From assembly GCF_014654675.1 (NCBI RefSeq), contig NZ_BNBC01000044.1, forward strand, positions 20,417 through 83,479: DNA of 63,063 bases, written 5' to 3'. Both the position numbers and the translations under genes were made by a program. A model generated the notes under the pieces. It made no database searches. It saw nothing but the letters and a program-made list of their open reading frames with translations, and was not told the DNA's origin. The DNA is from Streptomyces spiralis. Lineage in GTDB: Bacteria > Actinomycetota > Actinomycetes > Streptomycetales > Streptomycetaceae. Shown piece after piece: positions 8,646-16,654 of this stretch (its first letter is position 1; every line of letters begins with the position of its first letter).

Positions 8646-9370
8646 CCACAGGACTCTGGGAACTCGTCCTCAAGGGCGTCTGGACCACGGTCCAGCTGCT
8701 GATCTTCAGCGCGCTGCTGGCCACCGCCGTCTCCTTCGTGGTCGGTGTCGCCCGCACCCACCGGCTGTGGATCGTCCGCTTCCTCGCGGGCTTCTACACC
8801 GAGGTGTTCCGCGGGACCTCGGCGCTGGTGATGATCTTCTGGGTGTTCTTCGTGCTGCCGCCCGCCTTCGGCTGGCAGCTGGTGCCGATGTGGGCGGGCA
8901 CGCTGGCGCTCGGGCTGACCTACGGCGCGTACGGCTCGGAGATCGTGCGCGGCGCGCTGAACTCGGTGGACCCGGCACAGCGCGAGGGCGGCGTCGCGCT
9001 CAGCTTCACGCCCTGGCAGCGGCTGCGGCTGATCCTGCTGCCGCAGGCGGTGCCGGAGATGATCCCCTCCTTCTGCAACCTGCTGGTCGAACTGCTCAAG
9101 GGCACCTCGCTGGTGTCGATCATGGGCATGGGCGATCTGGCGTTCAGCGGCAACCTGGTGCGCCTGGCCCTCCAGCAGAGCGCGGAGATCTACACGTACG
9201 TGCTGCTGATCTACTTCGTGATCGCGTTCGTGCTGACCCGGCTGATGCGGGGGCTGGAGAAGCGGCTGAAGCGGGGAGTCGGCAAGGACCCCGGGACCGA
9301 GTCGGCGGCGCGTGAGCTCAAGCGCGCGGAGACCACCGGCGTCGGGACCGCCGGAGGTGGTGCAGCGTGA
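8642..9370 (+). CDS. ehuC: Ectoine/hydroxyectoine ABC transporter permease EhuC
   Basis: A 242-residue HisM-type membrane permease with about five transmembrane segments. The EAA loop, which contacts the ATPase, is visible as QREGGVALSFTPWQRLRLILLPQA. The cytosolic C-terminal tail is charged. The start ATG overlaps the ehuB stop (ATGA), indicating translational coupling. It pairs with the next permease to form the heterodimeric channel of the uptake system. Confidence 0.82.
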   Translation: MTTGLWELVLKGVWTTVQLLIFSALLATAVSFVVGVARTHRLWIVRFLAGFYTEVFRGTSALVMIFWVFFVLPPAFGWQLVPMWAGTLALGLTYGAYGSEIVRGALNSVDPAQREGGVALSFTPWQRLRLILLPQAVPEMIPSFCNLLVELLKGTSLVSIMGMGDLAFSGNLVRLALQQSAEIYTYVLLIYFVIAFVLTRLMRGLEKRLKRGVGKDPGTESAARELKRAETTGVGTAGGGAA

Positions 9371-10017
9371 AGTGGGACTGGGGCGCCGTGAGCGACTTCA
9401 TGCCGCACTTCTGGGACGGCCTGCTCGTCACCCTTCAGGCCCTGGCGCTGGGCTCGGTGATCTCCTTCGCGCTGGGGCTGGTGTGGGCGCTGCTGATGCG
9501 GCTGCCGACCCGGTGGGTGCGCTGGCCGGTCGGGGTGGTGACGGAGTTCGTCCGCAACACCCCGCTGCTGGTGCAGCTGTTCTTCCTCTTCTACGTGCTG
9601 CCCGAGTGGGGGCTGACCTTCTCGGCCCTGACCACCGGGGTCGTCGCGATCGGGCTGCACTACTCGACGTACACGATGCAGGTCTACCGGGCCGGCATCG
9701 AGGCGGTGCCCGCCGGCCAGTGGGAGGCGGCGACGGCGCTGAACCTGCCGCGGCGTCGGACCTGGACGGCGGTGATCCTGCCGCAGGCGATCCGCAGGGT
9801 GATCCCGGCGCTCGGCAACTACGTCATCTCGATGCTCAAGGACACGCCGATGCTGATGGCGATCACCGTCCTGGAGATGCTCGGGCAGGCGCGGCTGTAC
9901 TCCCAGCAGCACTTCCAGTTCACCGAGCCCCTGACCGTGATCGGCGTGGCCTTCATCCTCGTTTCCTATCTGGCCTCCCTCCTCCTGCGAGCACTGGAGC
10001 GACGTCTTGTCCGTTGA
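9367..10017 (+). CDS. ehuD: Ectoine/hydroxyectoine ABC transporter permease EhuD
   Basis: A 216-residue second permease of the same polar amino-acid type. TVTEFVRNTPLLVQLFF is replaced here by VVTEFVRNTPLLVQLFF, the usual signature of this class, and the EAA loop is WEAATALNLPRRRTWTAVIL. The GTG start overlaps the ehuC stop by 4 nt. With EhuC it should form the membrane channel energised by EhuA. Confidence 0.82.
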   Translation: MKWDWGAVSDFMPHFWDGLLVTLQALALGSVISFALGLVWALLMRLPTRWVRWPVGVVTEFVRNTPLLVQLFFLFYVLPEWGLTFSALTTGVVAIGLHYSTYTMQVYRAGIEAVPAGQWEAATALNLPRRRTWTAVILPQAIRRVIPALGNYVISMLKDTPMLMAITVLEMLGQARLYSQQHFQFTEPLTVIGVAFILVSYLASLLLRALERRLVR

Positions 10018-10795
10018 CGCAGCCAAGAATCCCGAACGCCCGACCTCCGCCACCACGACCGACGAACTGGTCCGCCTGGATGGCGTGACCAAGCGCTTCG
10101 GGGACCAGACCGTCCTCGACGGGCTCGACTTCTCCGTCCGCCCCGGCAAGCACGTCACCCTGATCGGCCCCTCCGGCTCGGGCAAGACCACGATCCTGCG
10201 GCTGCTGATGACCCTGACCAAGCCCGACGAGGGCACCATCACGGTCGACGGCGACCAGCTCTTCCCGGCCGCCGAGAAGCAGGTCCGGGAGATCCGCAAG
10301 AAGATCGGGATGGTCTTCCAGCACTTCAACCTGTTCCCGAACATGACCGTCCTGCGGAACATCACCGAGGCCCCGGTCACCGTGCTCGGCCTGTCCCGGG
10401 ACGAGGCGGAGGCCCGCGCGCGGGAGCTGCTGGACCTGGTGGGCCTGGCCGACAAGTGCGACTCCCGGCCCTCGCAGCTGTCCGGCGGGCAGCAGCAGCG
10501 GGTGGCGATCGCCCGCGCGCTGGCGATGCGCCCGCAGGTGCTGCTGCTGGACGAGGTGACCTCGGCGCTGGACCCGGAACTGGTCGCGGGCGTGCTGGAC
10601 GTGCTGCGGGACATCGCCCGCACCACCGACATCACGATGCTCTGCGTGACCCACGAGATGGGTTTCGCCCGGGACATCTCCGACCAGGTGCTGATGTTCG
10701 ACTCCGGGCGGGTGGTGGAGTCCGGCCCACCGGAGCGGATCTTCGGCGATCCCCGCGAGGAGCGGACCCGGGAGTTCCTCAGCGCGGTGCTCTGA
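10007..10795 (+). CDS. ehuA: Ectoine/hydroxyectoine ABC transporter ATPase EhuA
   Basis: A 262-residue ABC ATPase with Walker A GPSGSGKTT, signature LSGGQQQRV, Walker B VLLLDEVTSALD and the switch His in CVTHEM. The start is a TTG at 10007, 11 nt inside the end of ehuD, with GGAG just upstream; this places the first residues as in related proteins. It is the last gene of the operon and is followed by a strong hairpin terminator. It powers import by the EhuBCD components. Confidence 0.85.
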   Translation: MSVDAAKNPERPTSATTTDELVRLDGVTKRFGDQTVLDGLDFSVRPGKHVTLIGPSGSGKTTILRLLMTLTKPDEGTITVDGDQLFPAAEKQVREIRKKIGMVFQHFNLFPNMTVLRNITEAPVTVLGLSRDEAEARARELLDLVGLADKCDSRPSQLSGGQQQRVAIARALAMRPQVLLLDEVTSALDPELVAGVLDVLRDIARTTDITMLCVTHEMGFARDISDQVLMFDSGRVVESGPPERIFGDPREERTREFLSAVL

Positions 10796-10802
10796 GCGTT
10801 CG

Positions 10803-10844
10803 CCTGGTCCCGAGGGGTGGTCACGAGCACCCCTCGGGACCAGG
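10803..10844 (+). terminator. Strong hairpin terminator after ehuBCDA
   Basis: A perfect 17-bp inverted repeat (10803-10819 with 10828-10844) around an 8-nt loop, starting 7 nt after the ehuA stop and followed by TAGTATTTTCTT. It should end ehu transcription before the tRNA gene. The TAGTAT immediately after it could also serve as the -10 element of the tRNA promoter. Confidence 0.85.
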
Positions 10845-10892
10845 TAGTATTTTCTTCGTCGTCGGCCGCGTGAAGCGGAAGGCGAGAGTCAT

Positions 10893-10966
10893 GCGCCGCT
10901 AGCTCAGTTGGTTAGAGCAGCTGACTCTTAATCAGCGGGTCCGGGGTTCGAGTCCCTGGCGGCGCA
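10893..10966 (+). tRNA. tRNA-Lys (CTT), first copy
   Basis: 74 nt that fold as a cloverleaf. The acceptor arms are GCGCCGC/GCGGCGC with discriminator A, the D-arm is GCTC..GAGC, the anticodon loop is CTCTTAA (anticodon CTT at 10927-10929), and the T-arm carries GGTTCGAGTCC. CCA is not encoded. It is identical in sequence to the second copy at 12.1 kb. Confidence 0.97.
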
Positions 10967-10971
10967 CGATG

Positions 10972-11020
10972 ACGATGGCGAGGCATGTTCGCGGAAAGCG
11001 CGAACCGGCCTCGCCATCGT
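10972..11020 (+). terminator. tRNA-Lys 3' hairpin, probable terminator
   Basis: Arms 10972-10984 and 11008-11020 are perfectly complementary over 13 bp. The loop contains a second stem, TTCGCG/CGCGAA, and TGTTTCTG follows. It lies 5 nt after the tRNA, so it probably ends the tRNA transcript. Confidence 0.75.
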
Positions 11021-11131
11021 TGTTTCTGCGCGGCTTCGCCGCGCGTTGTGGGGGCTTCGCCACCCACACCCCCCGCCGGCACTCTTCCTCGCACGGATGT
11101 GCCGCCGTGAGACTTACGTGTGCATGAGCGG

Positions 11132-11222
11132 ACGACCGTGGCCGGGCCGTCCTCCTCCTCGAACCGCACCACGCGGCCGTCCCGCGCGGTGAACCGGGCA
11201 CGGCATGGAACAACACGCTCAT
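11132..11222 (-). pseudogene. Possible decayed N-terminal fragment of a DUF3592-like gene
   Basis: Read on the minus strand, an ATG at 11222 opens with MSVLFHAVPG. A second frame then gives RARFTARDGRVVRFEEEDGP, the kind of segment seen in Streptomyces DUF3592 membrane proteins. The two pieces are in different frames, and the likeness ends exactly where the tRNA-Lys repeat unit begins. This suggests a gene that was cut off and frameshifted. The assignment is from memory of the family and is tentative. The rest of the gap up to 11325 shows nothing else that I can identify. Confidence 0.35.
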
Positions 11223-11325
11223 CGCGCTCCCCCGTGGTCCTCGCGCCGCCCCCGTTCGGCCGGCGTGGCAGGAACCTACCCACGCCGGCCGCGCCCGTGG
11301 CTCAGACCATGCTCAGAGTTGTGCG

Positions 11326-11931
11326 TCAGAACGTGACGTCCGAGCAGGCGTAGAACGCGTTGCCCGTGTCGGCGATCGTCCAGACGGCGAGGATCACGTG
11401 GTGGCCGCTCAGCCCGGTGGGCAGGGTGCCGCTGTGGCTGAGGGTGGAGGGTGGCTGCTTGCCGCCGTAGGGGACCGTCAGGAACGGCGTCGTGTTCAGG
11501 TCGGAACGGGTCAGGGCGTGGTCCTGGTTCCAGCCCTGCCTGGTGACGTAGTACTTGAAGTCGGTCGTCGCGTGCCTGGCCGTGAACTGCCAGCGGAAGG
11601 TGTAGCTCTGGCCGCCGGTGACCTTGGTCGTCGGCCAGGCACCGCCCGAGGGCGTCCGGGGGCTGTCGAGCTGGGCGAACCGGGTGTTGTTGCCGGAACA
11701 GATCCGCCCGTCCGCCGGTCCGGCCGCCGGGAAGCCCTTGGGCCCCTCGACGCTCTGCGGCTCCCACTGGATGTCGCCGCAGTTGGTGACCGTGCCGTTG
11801 GCGCAGAGCTTCTGCCTGCTGATGGGGAGGTCGGTGTAGCCGTGGCTGCTGGCGCCGCCGGTGGAGAGCACGAAGGCTCCGGCGGTGGTGAGGCCCAGCA
11901 CGGCCGCGTACAACTTGGCCTTGGTGCGCAT
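11326..11931 (-). CDS. lpmP: AA10 lytic polysaccharide monooxygenase (LpmP-like)
   Basis: A 201-residue secreted copper enzyme. A signal peptide (MRTKAKLYAAVLGLTTAGAF onward) should be cleaved before the His of HGYTDLPISRQ, which becomes the N-terminal copper ligand. The second ligand of the histidine brace is the His of TARHATTDFKYY. The catalytic AA10 domain fills the mature protein and there is no extra binding module. AA10 enzymes oxidatively cleave chitin or cellulose. In S. coelicolor the LPMO beside cslA-glxA (LpmP) acts in depositing the tip glucan. ATG 11931 has AGGAG 7 nt upstream; an in-frame ATG 20 codons earlier lacks one. A DasR site lies upstream. Confidence 0.88.
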   Translation of the reverse strand: MRTKAKLYAAVLGLTTAGAFVLSTGGASSHGYTDLPISRQKLCANGTVTNCGDIQWEPQSVEGPKGFPAAGPADGRICSGNNTRFAQLDSPRTPSGGAWPTTKVTGGQSYTFRWQFTARHATTDFKYYVTRQGWNQDHALTRSDLNTTPFLTVPYGGKQPPSTLSHSGTLPTGLSGHHVILAVWTIADTGNAFYACSDVTF

Positions 11932-11993
11932 GCTGCCGCTCCTGAAACGTGTGGGGAGTTCGGTGAGCTGTGCTGTGCGTGTGCTGTGCATGC

Positions 11994-12005
11994 TGGTCTA
12001 GACCA
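11994..12005. promoter_or_regulatory. DasR responsive element (dre)
   Basis: TGGTCTAGACCA is a perfect 12-bp palindrome identical to the core dre motif bound by the GntR regulator DasR. It lies 63-74 bp upstream of the LPMO start. DasR represses chitin and GlcNAc genes and is released by aminosugar phosphates. Control of this LPMO gene by DasR is a strong inference. Confidence 0.85.
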
Positions 12006-12119
12006 AGTTCAGGCTATTGCGCGTACTTGAACATGTCCATACCAATAGCAGGACGGCTTCCGGACATCCGGTGGTCGGGACCACCCCTCACCGTCCTGTA
12101 AAGTTGTCCACGTCAGCAG

Positions 12120-12193
12120 GCGCCGCTAGCTCAGTTGGTTAGAGCAGCTGACTCTTAATCAGCGGGTCCGGGGTTCGAGTCCCTGGCGGCGCA
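12120..12193 (+). tRNA. tRNA-Lys (CTT), second copy
   Basis: 74 nt with the same sequence as the copy at 10893: acceptor GCGCCGC/GCGGCGC, anticodon loop CTCTTAA and T-arm GGTTCGAGTCC. It is divergent from the LPMO gene, and the LPMO promoter region separates the two. Confidence 0.97.
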
Positions 12194-12198
12194 CGATG

Positions 12199-12247
12199 AC
12201 GATGGCGAGGCATGTTCGCGCAAAACGCGAACCGGCCTCGCCATCGT
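12199..12247 (+). terminator. tRNA-Lys 3' hairpin, second copy
   Basis: The 13-bp arms 12199-12211 and 12235-12247 are identical to those of the first copy. The loop differs at two positions while the inner TTCGCG/CGCGAA stem is kept. Confidence 0.75.
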
Positions 12248-12358
12248 TGTTTCTGCACGGCTTCGCCGCGCGTTGTGGGGGCTTCGCCACCCACACCCCC
12301 CGTCGGCACTCCTCCTCGCACGGATGTGCCGCCGTGAAACTTACGTGTGTATGAGTGG

Positions 12359-12597
12359 TTAACTCCGTTTTTCGCATCTTGCGATCATGCTGAGCACCGT
12401 AGAACCCTGGATGCGGAGATGCCGCATGTACGCGGCAATTGGGGGGTTGTAGGGGGGTTTCGAAAGGTCGTTTGAGCCTGTTGCCCGATGTGTGGGGAGA
12501 AGGGGCTCCCGCGCGTCGACGGCCGCCGAGGGGGGCAGCCATGCAACCGGCACGAATCCGATGACACGCGCGTGACCTGCGTGTGGGGGGATGACTC
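12359..12597 (+). promoter_or_regulatory. Upstream region of cslA
   Basis: This 239-bp stretch between the tRNA repeat unit and cslA has no gene. It holds runs of G (GGGGGG just before the start codon, serving as ribosome site) and the cslA promoter must lie here. I cannot place -35 and -10 boxes with confidence. Confidence 0.45.
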
Positions 12598-14655
12598 ATG
12601 ACGTCGACGCCGACGGGCGCCTGGCACCAGTACGACCACACCAGCCGAACCGGCCGCACAGGCCGCGACAGTCACACAGGCCGCTCCGGCCGCACAGGCC
12701 ACACCGGGAGTCTCCGCAGACTCCGGAAGACCCTGCCGAGATACGACTACGAGCACTACAGCCGCCTGGCCGGTCCCCTCACCCAGCCCGACCCGGACCG
12801 GCCCTACCGGGTGCAGTACCGCTCGCTGATCTCGCAGGAACCGCACCGCCTCCGGGTCGCGCTGATGCTCGCCGCCGCGCCGCTGCTCTCGCTGGTCCTG
12901 CTGGCCTGGCTGCTGCGGCCCGAACACTGGACCGAGCGGGACTACCCGGCGTACGACTTCCTGCCGGTCCTCGACGTGGTGATGCTGGTCTCGATCGGCC
13001 TGATCGAGTTCTTCCGCTGCATGAACGTGCTGTCCAACGCGCACGCCACCCTGGTCGCCCGCGACCCGGTCCCGGTGGTGCCCGAGACCGGCACCCGCGT
13101 GGCCTTCCTCACCACCTTCGTGCCCGGCAAGGAACCGCTGGAGATGGTGACGAAGACCCTCCAGGCGGCCGTACGGCTGCGCCACCGGGGCGTGATGCAC
13201 GTCTGGCTGCTCGACGAGGGCGACGACGACGAGGTGAAGGCGGTCTGCGCGCGCCTGGGCGTGCACCACTTCACCCGCAAGGGCGTCGAGCGCTGGAACC
13301 GGCCCAAGGGCCCGCACCGCGCGAAGACCAAGCACGGCAACTACAACGCCTGGCTCCAGGCGCACGGCGACGAGTACGACTTCTTCGCCTCCGTCGACAC
13401 CGACCACGTGCCGCTGCCCAACTACCTGGAGCGGATGCTGGGCTACTTCCGCGACCCGGACGTCGGCTTCGTCATCGGCCCGCAGGTCTACGGCAACTAC
13501 GACACGTTCGTCACCAAGGCCGCCGAGTCGCAGCAGTTCCTCTTCCACGCCCTGATCCAGCGCGCCGGCAACCGCTACGGCGCGCCCATGTTCGTGGGCA
13601 CCTCCAACGCCGTACGGATCAGCGCCATCAAGCAGATCGGCGGGCTGTACGACTCGATCACCGAGGACATGGCGACCGGCTTCGAGATGCACCGCGCCAA
13701 GAACCCGGCGACGGGCCGCAGGTGGAAGTCGGTCTACACACCGGACGTGCTCGCCGTCGGCGAGGGCCCGAACGCCTGGACGGACTTCTTCACCCAGCAG
13801 CTGCGCTGGTCGCGGGGGACGTACGAGACCATCCTCAAGCAGTACTGGAAGGGCTTCGGCTCGCTGCCGCCGGGCCGGCTCTTCAACTACACCATGATGA
13901 TCATCTTCTATCCGATGTCCGCCCTCAACTGGATCCTGGCCGCGCTGAGCTGCGCGCTGTTCCTGGGCCTGGGCGCCTCGGGCGTGAACATCGACCCGAC
14001 GGTGTGGCTGATGCTGTACGGCAACGCCTCCGCGCTCCAGATCGGCCTGTACGTCTGGAACCGCCGGCACAACGTCTCCCCGCACGAGCCGGAGGGCTCC
14101 GGCGGTGTCGCGGGCATGGTGATGTCGGCGCTGTCAGCGCCGATCTACGCCCGCTCGCTGATGGACGCGGTGCTGCGCCGCAGGAGCAGGTTCGTGGTGA
14201 CCCCGAAGGGCGAGTCGGCGAGCCCGGACACCCTGTTCGGGACCTTCCGCGTGCACTGGTTCTTCATCCTCGTCTTCGCCGGCTCCCTCGCCGCCGGCTT
14301 CGTCCGCGGTCACTCCCACCCCGCGATGATCACGTGGGCGGTCCTCGCCCTGCTGATCACCGCCTCGCCGATCCTCGCCTGGCGGTGGACGCTGCGGCAG
14401 GACGGGCGCGCGCCGGAGCCCGCCCAGGCCGCGCCGCACGCCGACCCGCAGGACGCCGCGCTGCCGGCGCAGACAGCACACGCGCAACCGCACGAGCCAC
14501 ACACGCCAACCCACGCACCACAGACGCAGCCTCACACGCCGCACACGCCACCACACAGGCCCACCTGGGCCGGGTCCGGCGCGAGGAGCTCGGAGGGGAC
14601 GGGCGAGCACACCATGCAGATCGCCCTCGGCGGGCTGGGGGGACGTAAGGAATGA
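12598..14655 (+). CDS. cslA: Cellulose synthase-like glycosyltransferase CslA
   Basis: A 685-residue integral membrane GT2 polymerase that makes the beta-glucan at hyphal tips. The processive-synthase motifs are present: DTD in the SVDTDHVP segment (about residue 266), TED (about 354) and QQLRW (about 400-404). Two membrane helices precede the catalytic domain and several follow it. No PilZ domain is visible, so direct c-di-GMP control is unlikely. The N-terminus has a tandem TGR-rich stretch and the C-terminal tail is His/Pro/Thr-rich; both are low-complexity. ATG 12598 has a G-rich site upstream. It overlaps glxA by 4 nt. In Streptomyces CslA works with GlxA at growing tips. Confidence 0.93.
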   Translation: MTSTPTGAWHQYDHTSRTGRTGRDSHTGRSGRTGHTGSLRRLRKTLPRYDYEHYSRLAGPLTQPDPDRPYRVQYRSLISQEPHRLRVALMLAAAPLLSLVLLAWLLRPEHWTERDYPAYDFLPVLDVVMLVSIGLIEFFRCMNVLSNAHATLVARDPVPVVPETGTRVAFLTTFVPGKEPLEMVTKTLQAAVRLRHRGVMHVWLLDEGDDDEVKAVCARLGVHHFTRKGVERWNRPKGPHRAKTKHGNYNAWLQAHGDEYDFFASVDTDHVPLPNYLERMLGYFRDPDVGFVIGPQVYGNYDTFVTKAAESQQFLFHALIQRAGNRYGAPMFVGTSNAVRISAIKQIGGLYDSITEDMATGFEMHRAKNPATGRRWKSVYTPDVLAVGEGPNAWTDFFTQQLRWSRGTYETILKQYWKGFGSLPPGRLFNYTMMIIFYPMSALNWILAALSCALFLGLGASGVNIDPTVWLMLYGNASALQIGLYVWNRRHNVSPHEPEGSGGVAGMVMSALSAPIYARSLMDAVLRRRSRFVVTPKGESASPDTLFGTFRVHWFFILVFAGSLAAGFVRGHSHPAMITWAVLALLITASPILAWRWTLRQDGRAPEPAQAAPHADPQDAALPAQTAHAQPHEPHTPTHAPQTQPHTPHTPPHRPTWAGSGARSSEGTGEHTMQIALGGLGGRKE

Positions 14656-16592
14656 GGGAGCAGCAGGCCGGCCTCCGCCGTGCCCGCCGGCTCGGGATCG
14701 GCGCGGTGGCGGTCCTCGCCCTGGCCGGGATGAACGGGCCGTGGCTCTACCGCTTCGGCACGGAGCGCTACCACCAGTACGTGATCAACAAGCCCGAGTA
14801 CAAGGCCGCCAACGGCCACTGGGACATCATCGAGTTCCCCAGGAAGTACCGGCAGGACACCATCCACGCCGTGCTGCTGCACACCGGGAAGGTGCTGCTG
14901 GTCGCGGGCTCGGGCAACAACCAGGAGAACTTCGACGCCAAGAAGTTCGACTCGCGGGTCTGGGACCCGGTCAAGGGCACCGTCAAGAAGGTGCCCACGC
15001 CCAACGACCTGTTCTGCACGGGCCACACCCAGCTCGCCGACGGCAAGATCCTGATCGCGGGCGGCACCAAGCGGTACGAGAAGCTGAAGGGGGACGTCAC
15101 CAAGGCCGGCGGGCTGATGATCGTGCACAACGAGAACCCGGACAAGCCGATCACGCTGCCCTCGGGCACGCGGTTCATCGGCCGGGCGAACGGGAAGACC
15201 TTCGTCTCCAAGGACCCGGTGCTGGTCCCGCGCGCGAAGAAGAACTTCGACAAGAAGACGGGGAAGTTCCTCGGCAACACCCCGGGACTGGGCCGGATCT
15301 ACGTCGAGGCGCAGAAGAGCGGCGCCGCCTACGAGACCGGGACCCAGGACAACTACCGGATCCAGGGCCTGACCGGCACCGACGCCCGCAACACCTACGG
15401 CATCGCGCAGAAACTCGCCCTGGACAAGAAGGACTTCCAGGGCATCCGGGACACGTACGAGTTCGACCCGGTCGCGGAGAAGTACATCAAGGTCGATCCC
15501 ATGCACGAGGCCCGCTGGTATCCGACGCTCACGACCCTGAGCGACGGCAGGATCCTCAGCGTCTCGGGCCTGGACGACATCGGCCAGCTGGTCCCGGGCA
15601 AGAACGAGATCTTCGACCAGCGGACGAAGAAGTGGACGTACACGCCGAAGACCCGTCAGTTCCCGACCTACCCGGCGCTGTTCCTGATGCAGAACGGCAA
15701 GATCTTCTACTCGGGTTCGAACGCCGGCTACGGCCCGGACGACGTGGGCCGCGCCCCGGGCATCTGGGACGTGGCCGGCAACACCTTCAGCGAGCTGCCC
15801 GGCCTGAGCGACCCGGACATGCTGGAGACCTCCGGCACGGTGCTGCTGCCGCCGGCCCAGGACGAGAGGTACCTGGTCATCGGCGGCGGCGGGGTCGGCG
15901 AGTCCAAGCTGTCCAGCAGGAAGACCCGGCTGATCGACCTCAAGGCGAAGCACCCGCACTTCACCGACGGCCCGTCCCTGGAGAAGGGCACCCGCTACCC
16001 GCAGGCCTCCGTCCTCCCCGACGACACCGTGCTGGTCTCCGGCGGCTCTCAGGACTACCGGGGCCGCAGCGCCTCCGACATCCTCCAGGCCCGGTTGTAC
16101 GACCCGAAGTCCAACACCTTCAAGCGGGTCGCCGACCCGCTGGTGGGCCGCAACTACCACTCGGGCTCGATCCTGCTGCCCGACGGCCGGGTGATGTTCT
16201 TCGGCTCCGACTCGCTCTACGGCGACAAGGCCAACACCAAGCCGGGCACGTTCGAGCAGCGCATCGAGATCTACACGCCGCCGTACCTGTACCGGGACGC
16301 GCGGCCCTCGCTCTCCGGCGGCCCGGGGACCATCGCGCGGGGCGCTTCGGGGACGTTCACCTCGCAGCACACCACCACGATCAGGAAGGTCCGGCTGATC
16401 CGGCCCAGCGCCTCCACGCACGTCACGGACGTCGACCAGCGCTCGATCGCGCTGGACTTCAAGGCGTCCGGGGACAAGGTCACGGTGACGGTGCCGAAGA
16501 ACCGGAATCTGGTGCAGTCGGGGTGGTACATGCTGTTCGTGGTCGACGACCAGGGGACGCCGAGCACGGCGCGGTGGGTGAAGGTGCCGTAG
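14652..16592 (+). CDS. glxA: Mononuclear copper-radical oxidase GlxA (galactose-oxidase-like)
   Basis: A 646-residue protein with an N-terminal signal anchor (about residues 13-28), so it is extracytoplasmic and membrane-attached. A Kelch-type beta-propeller is followed by a C-terminal beta-sandwich (from about LYRDARPSLSGGP). C122 in LFCTGHTQ is the expected half of the Tyr-Cys cofactor (C121 in S. lividans GlxA, from memory). VGRNYHSGS supplies a His/Tyr pair typical of the copper site. GlxA oxidises glycan ends and is required for glucan deposition and morphogenesis. It is translationally coupled to cslA through ATGA. The product is very close to the family length. Confidence 0.93.
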   Translation: MREQQAGLRRARRLGIGAVAVLALAGMNGPWLYRFGTERYHQYVINKPEYKAANGHWDIIEFPRKYRQDTIHAVLLHTGKVLLVAGSGNNQENFDAKKFDSRVWDPVKGTVKKVPTPNDLFCTGHTQLADGKILIAGGTKRYEKLKGDVTKAGGLMIVHNENPDKPITLPSGTRFIGRANGKTFVSKDPVLVPRAKKNFDKKTGKFLGNTPGLGRIYVEAQKSGAAYETGTQDNYRIQGLTGTDARNTYGIAQKLALDKKDFQGIRDTYEFDPVAEKYIKVDPMHEARWYPTLTTLSDGRILSVSGLDDIGQLVPGKNEIFDQRTKKWTYTPKTRQFPTYPALFLMQNGKIFYSGSNAGYGPDDVGRAPGIWDVAGNTFSELPGLSDPDMLETSGTVLLPPAQDERYLVIGGGGVGESKLSSRKTRLIDLKAKHPHFTDGPSLEKGTRYPQASVLPDDTVLVSGGSQDYRGRSASDILQARLYDPKSNTFKRVADPLVGRNYHSGSILLPDGRVMFFGSDSLYGDKANTKPGTFEQRIEIYTPPYLYRDARPSLSGGPGTIARGASGTFTSQHTTTIRKVRLIRPSASTHVTDVDQRSIALDFKASGDKVTVTVPKNRNLVQSGWYMLFVVDDQGTPSTARWVKVP

Positions 16593-16654
16593 CCGGTCCG
16601 ATGGCCGGGCCGGCCCGAGGGCTGATCCGGCCCGAGGGCTGATCCGGCCCGGCG

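Larger units (their letters stand above)
10893..11131 (+). repeat. tRNA-Lys plus flank repeat unit, copy 2
   Basis: A 239-nt block repeated without indels at 12120-12358, with 8 mismatches by eye, all outside the tRNA. It contains tRNA-Lys, a 13-bp hairpin and two smaller stem-loops. The flank part also occurs at 1-105. Confidence 0.88.
12120..12358 (+). repeat. tRNA-Lys plus flank repeat unit, copy 3
   Basis: Aligns end to end, without gaps, with 10893-11131. The tRNA is unchanged and the mismatches lie in the flank, including two in a hairpin loop; the stems are intact. With copy 2 it brackets the LPMO gene. Confidence 0.88.

Noticed and set aside
10893..12193. tRNA-Lys genes as attachment sites of an integrative element
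   Set aside because: No integrase or excision gene lies between or beside them, and the duplicated block covers the whole tRNA plus flank, not just the 3' end.
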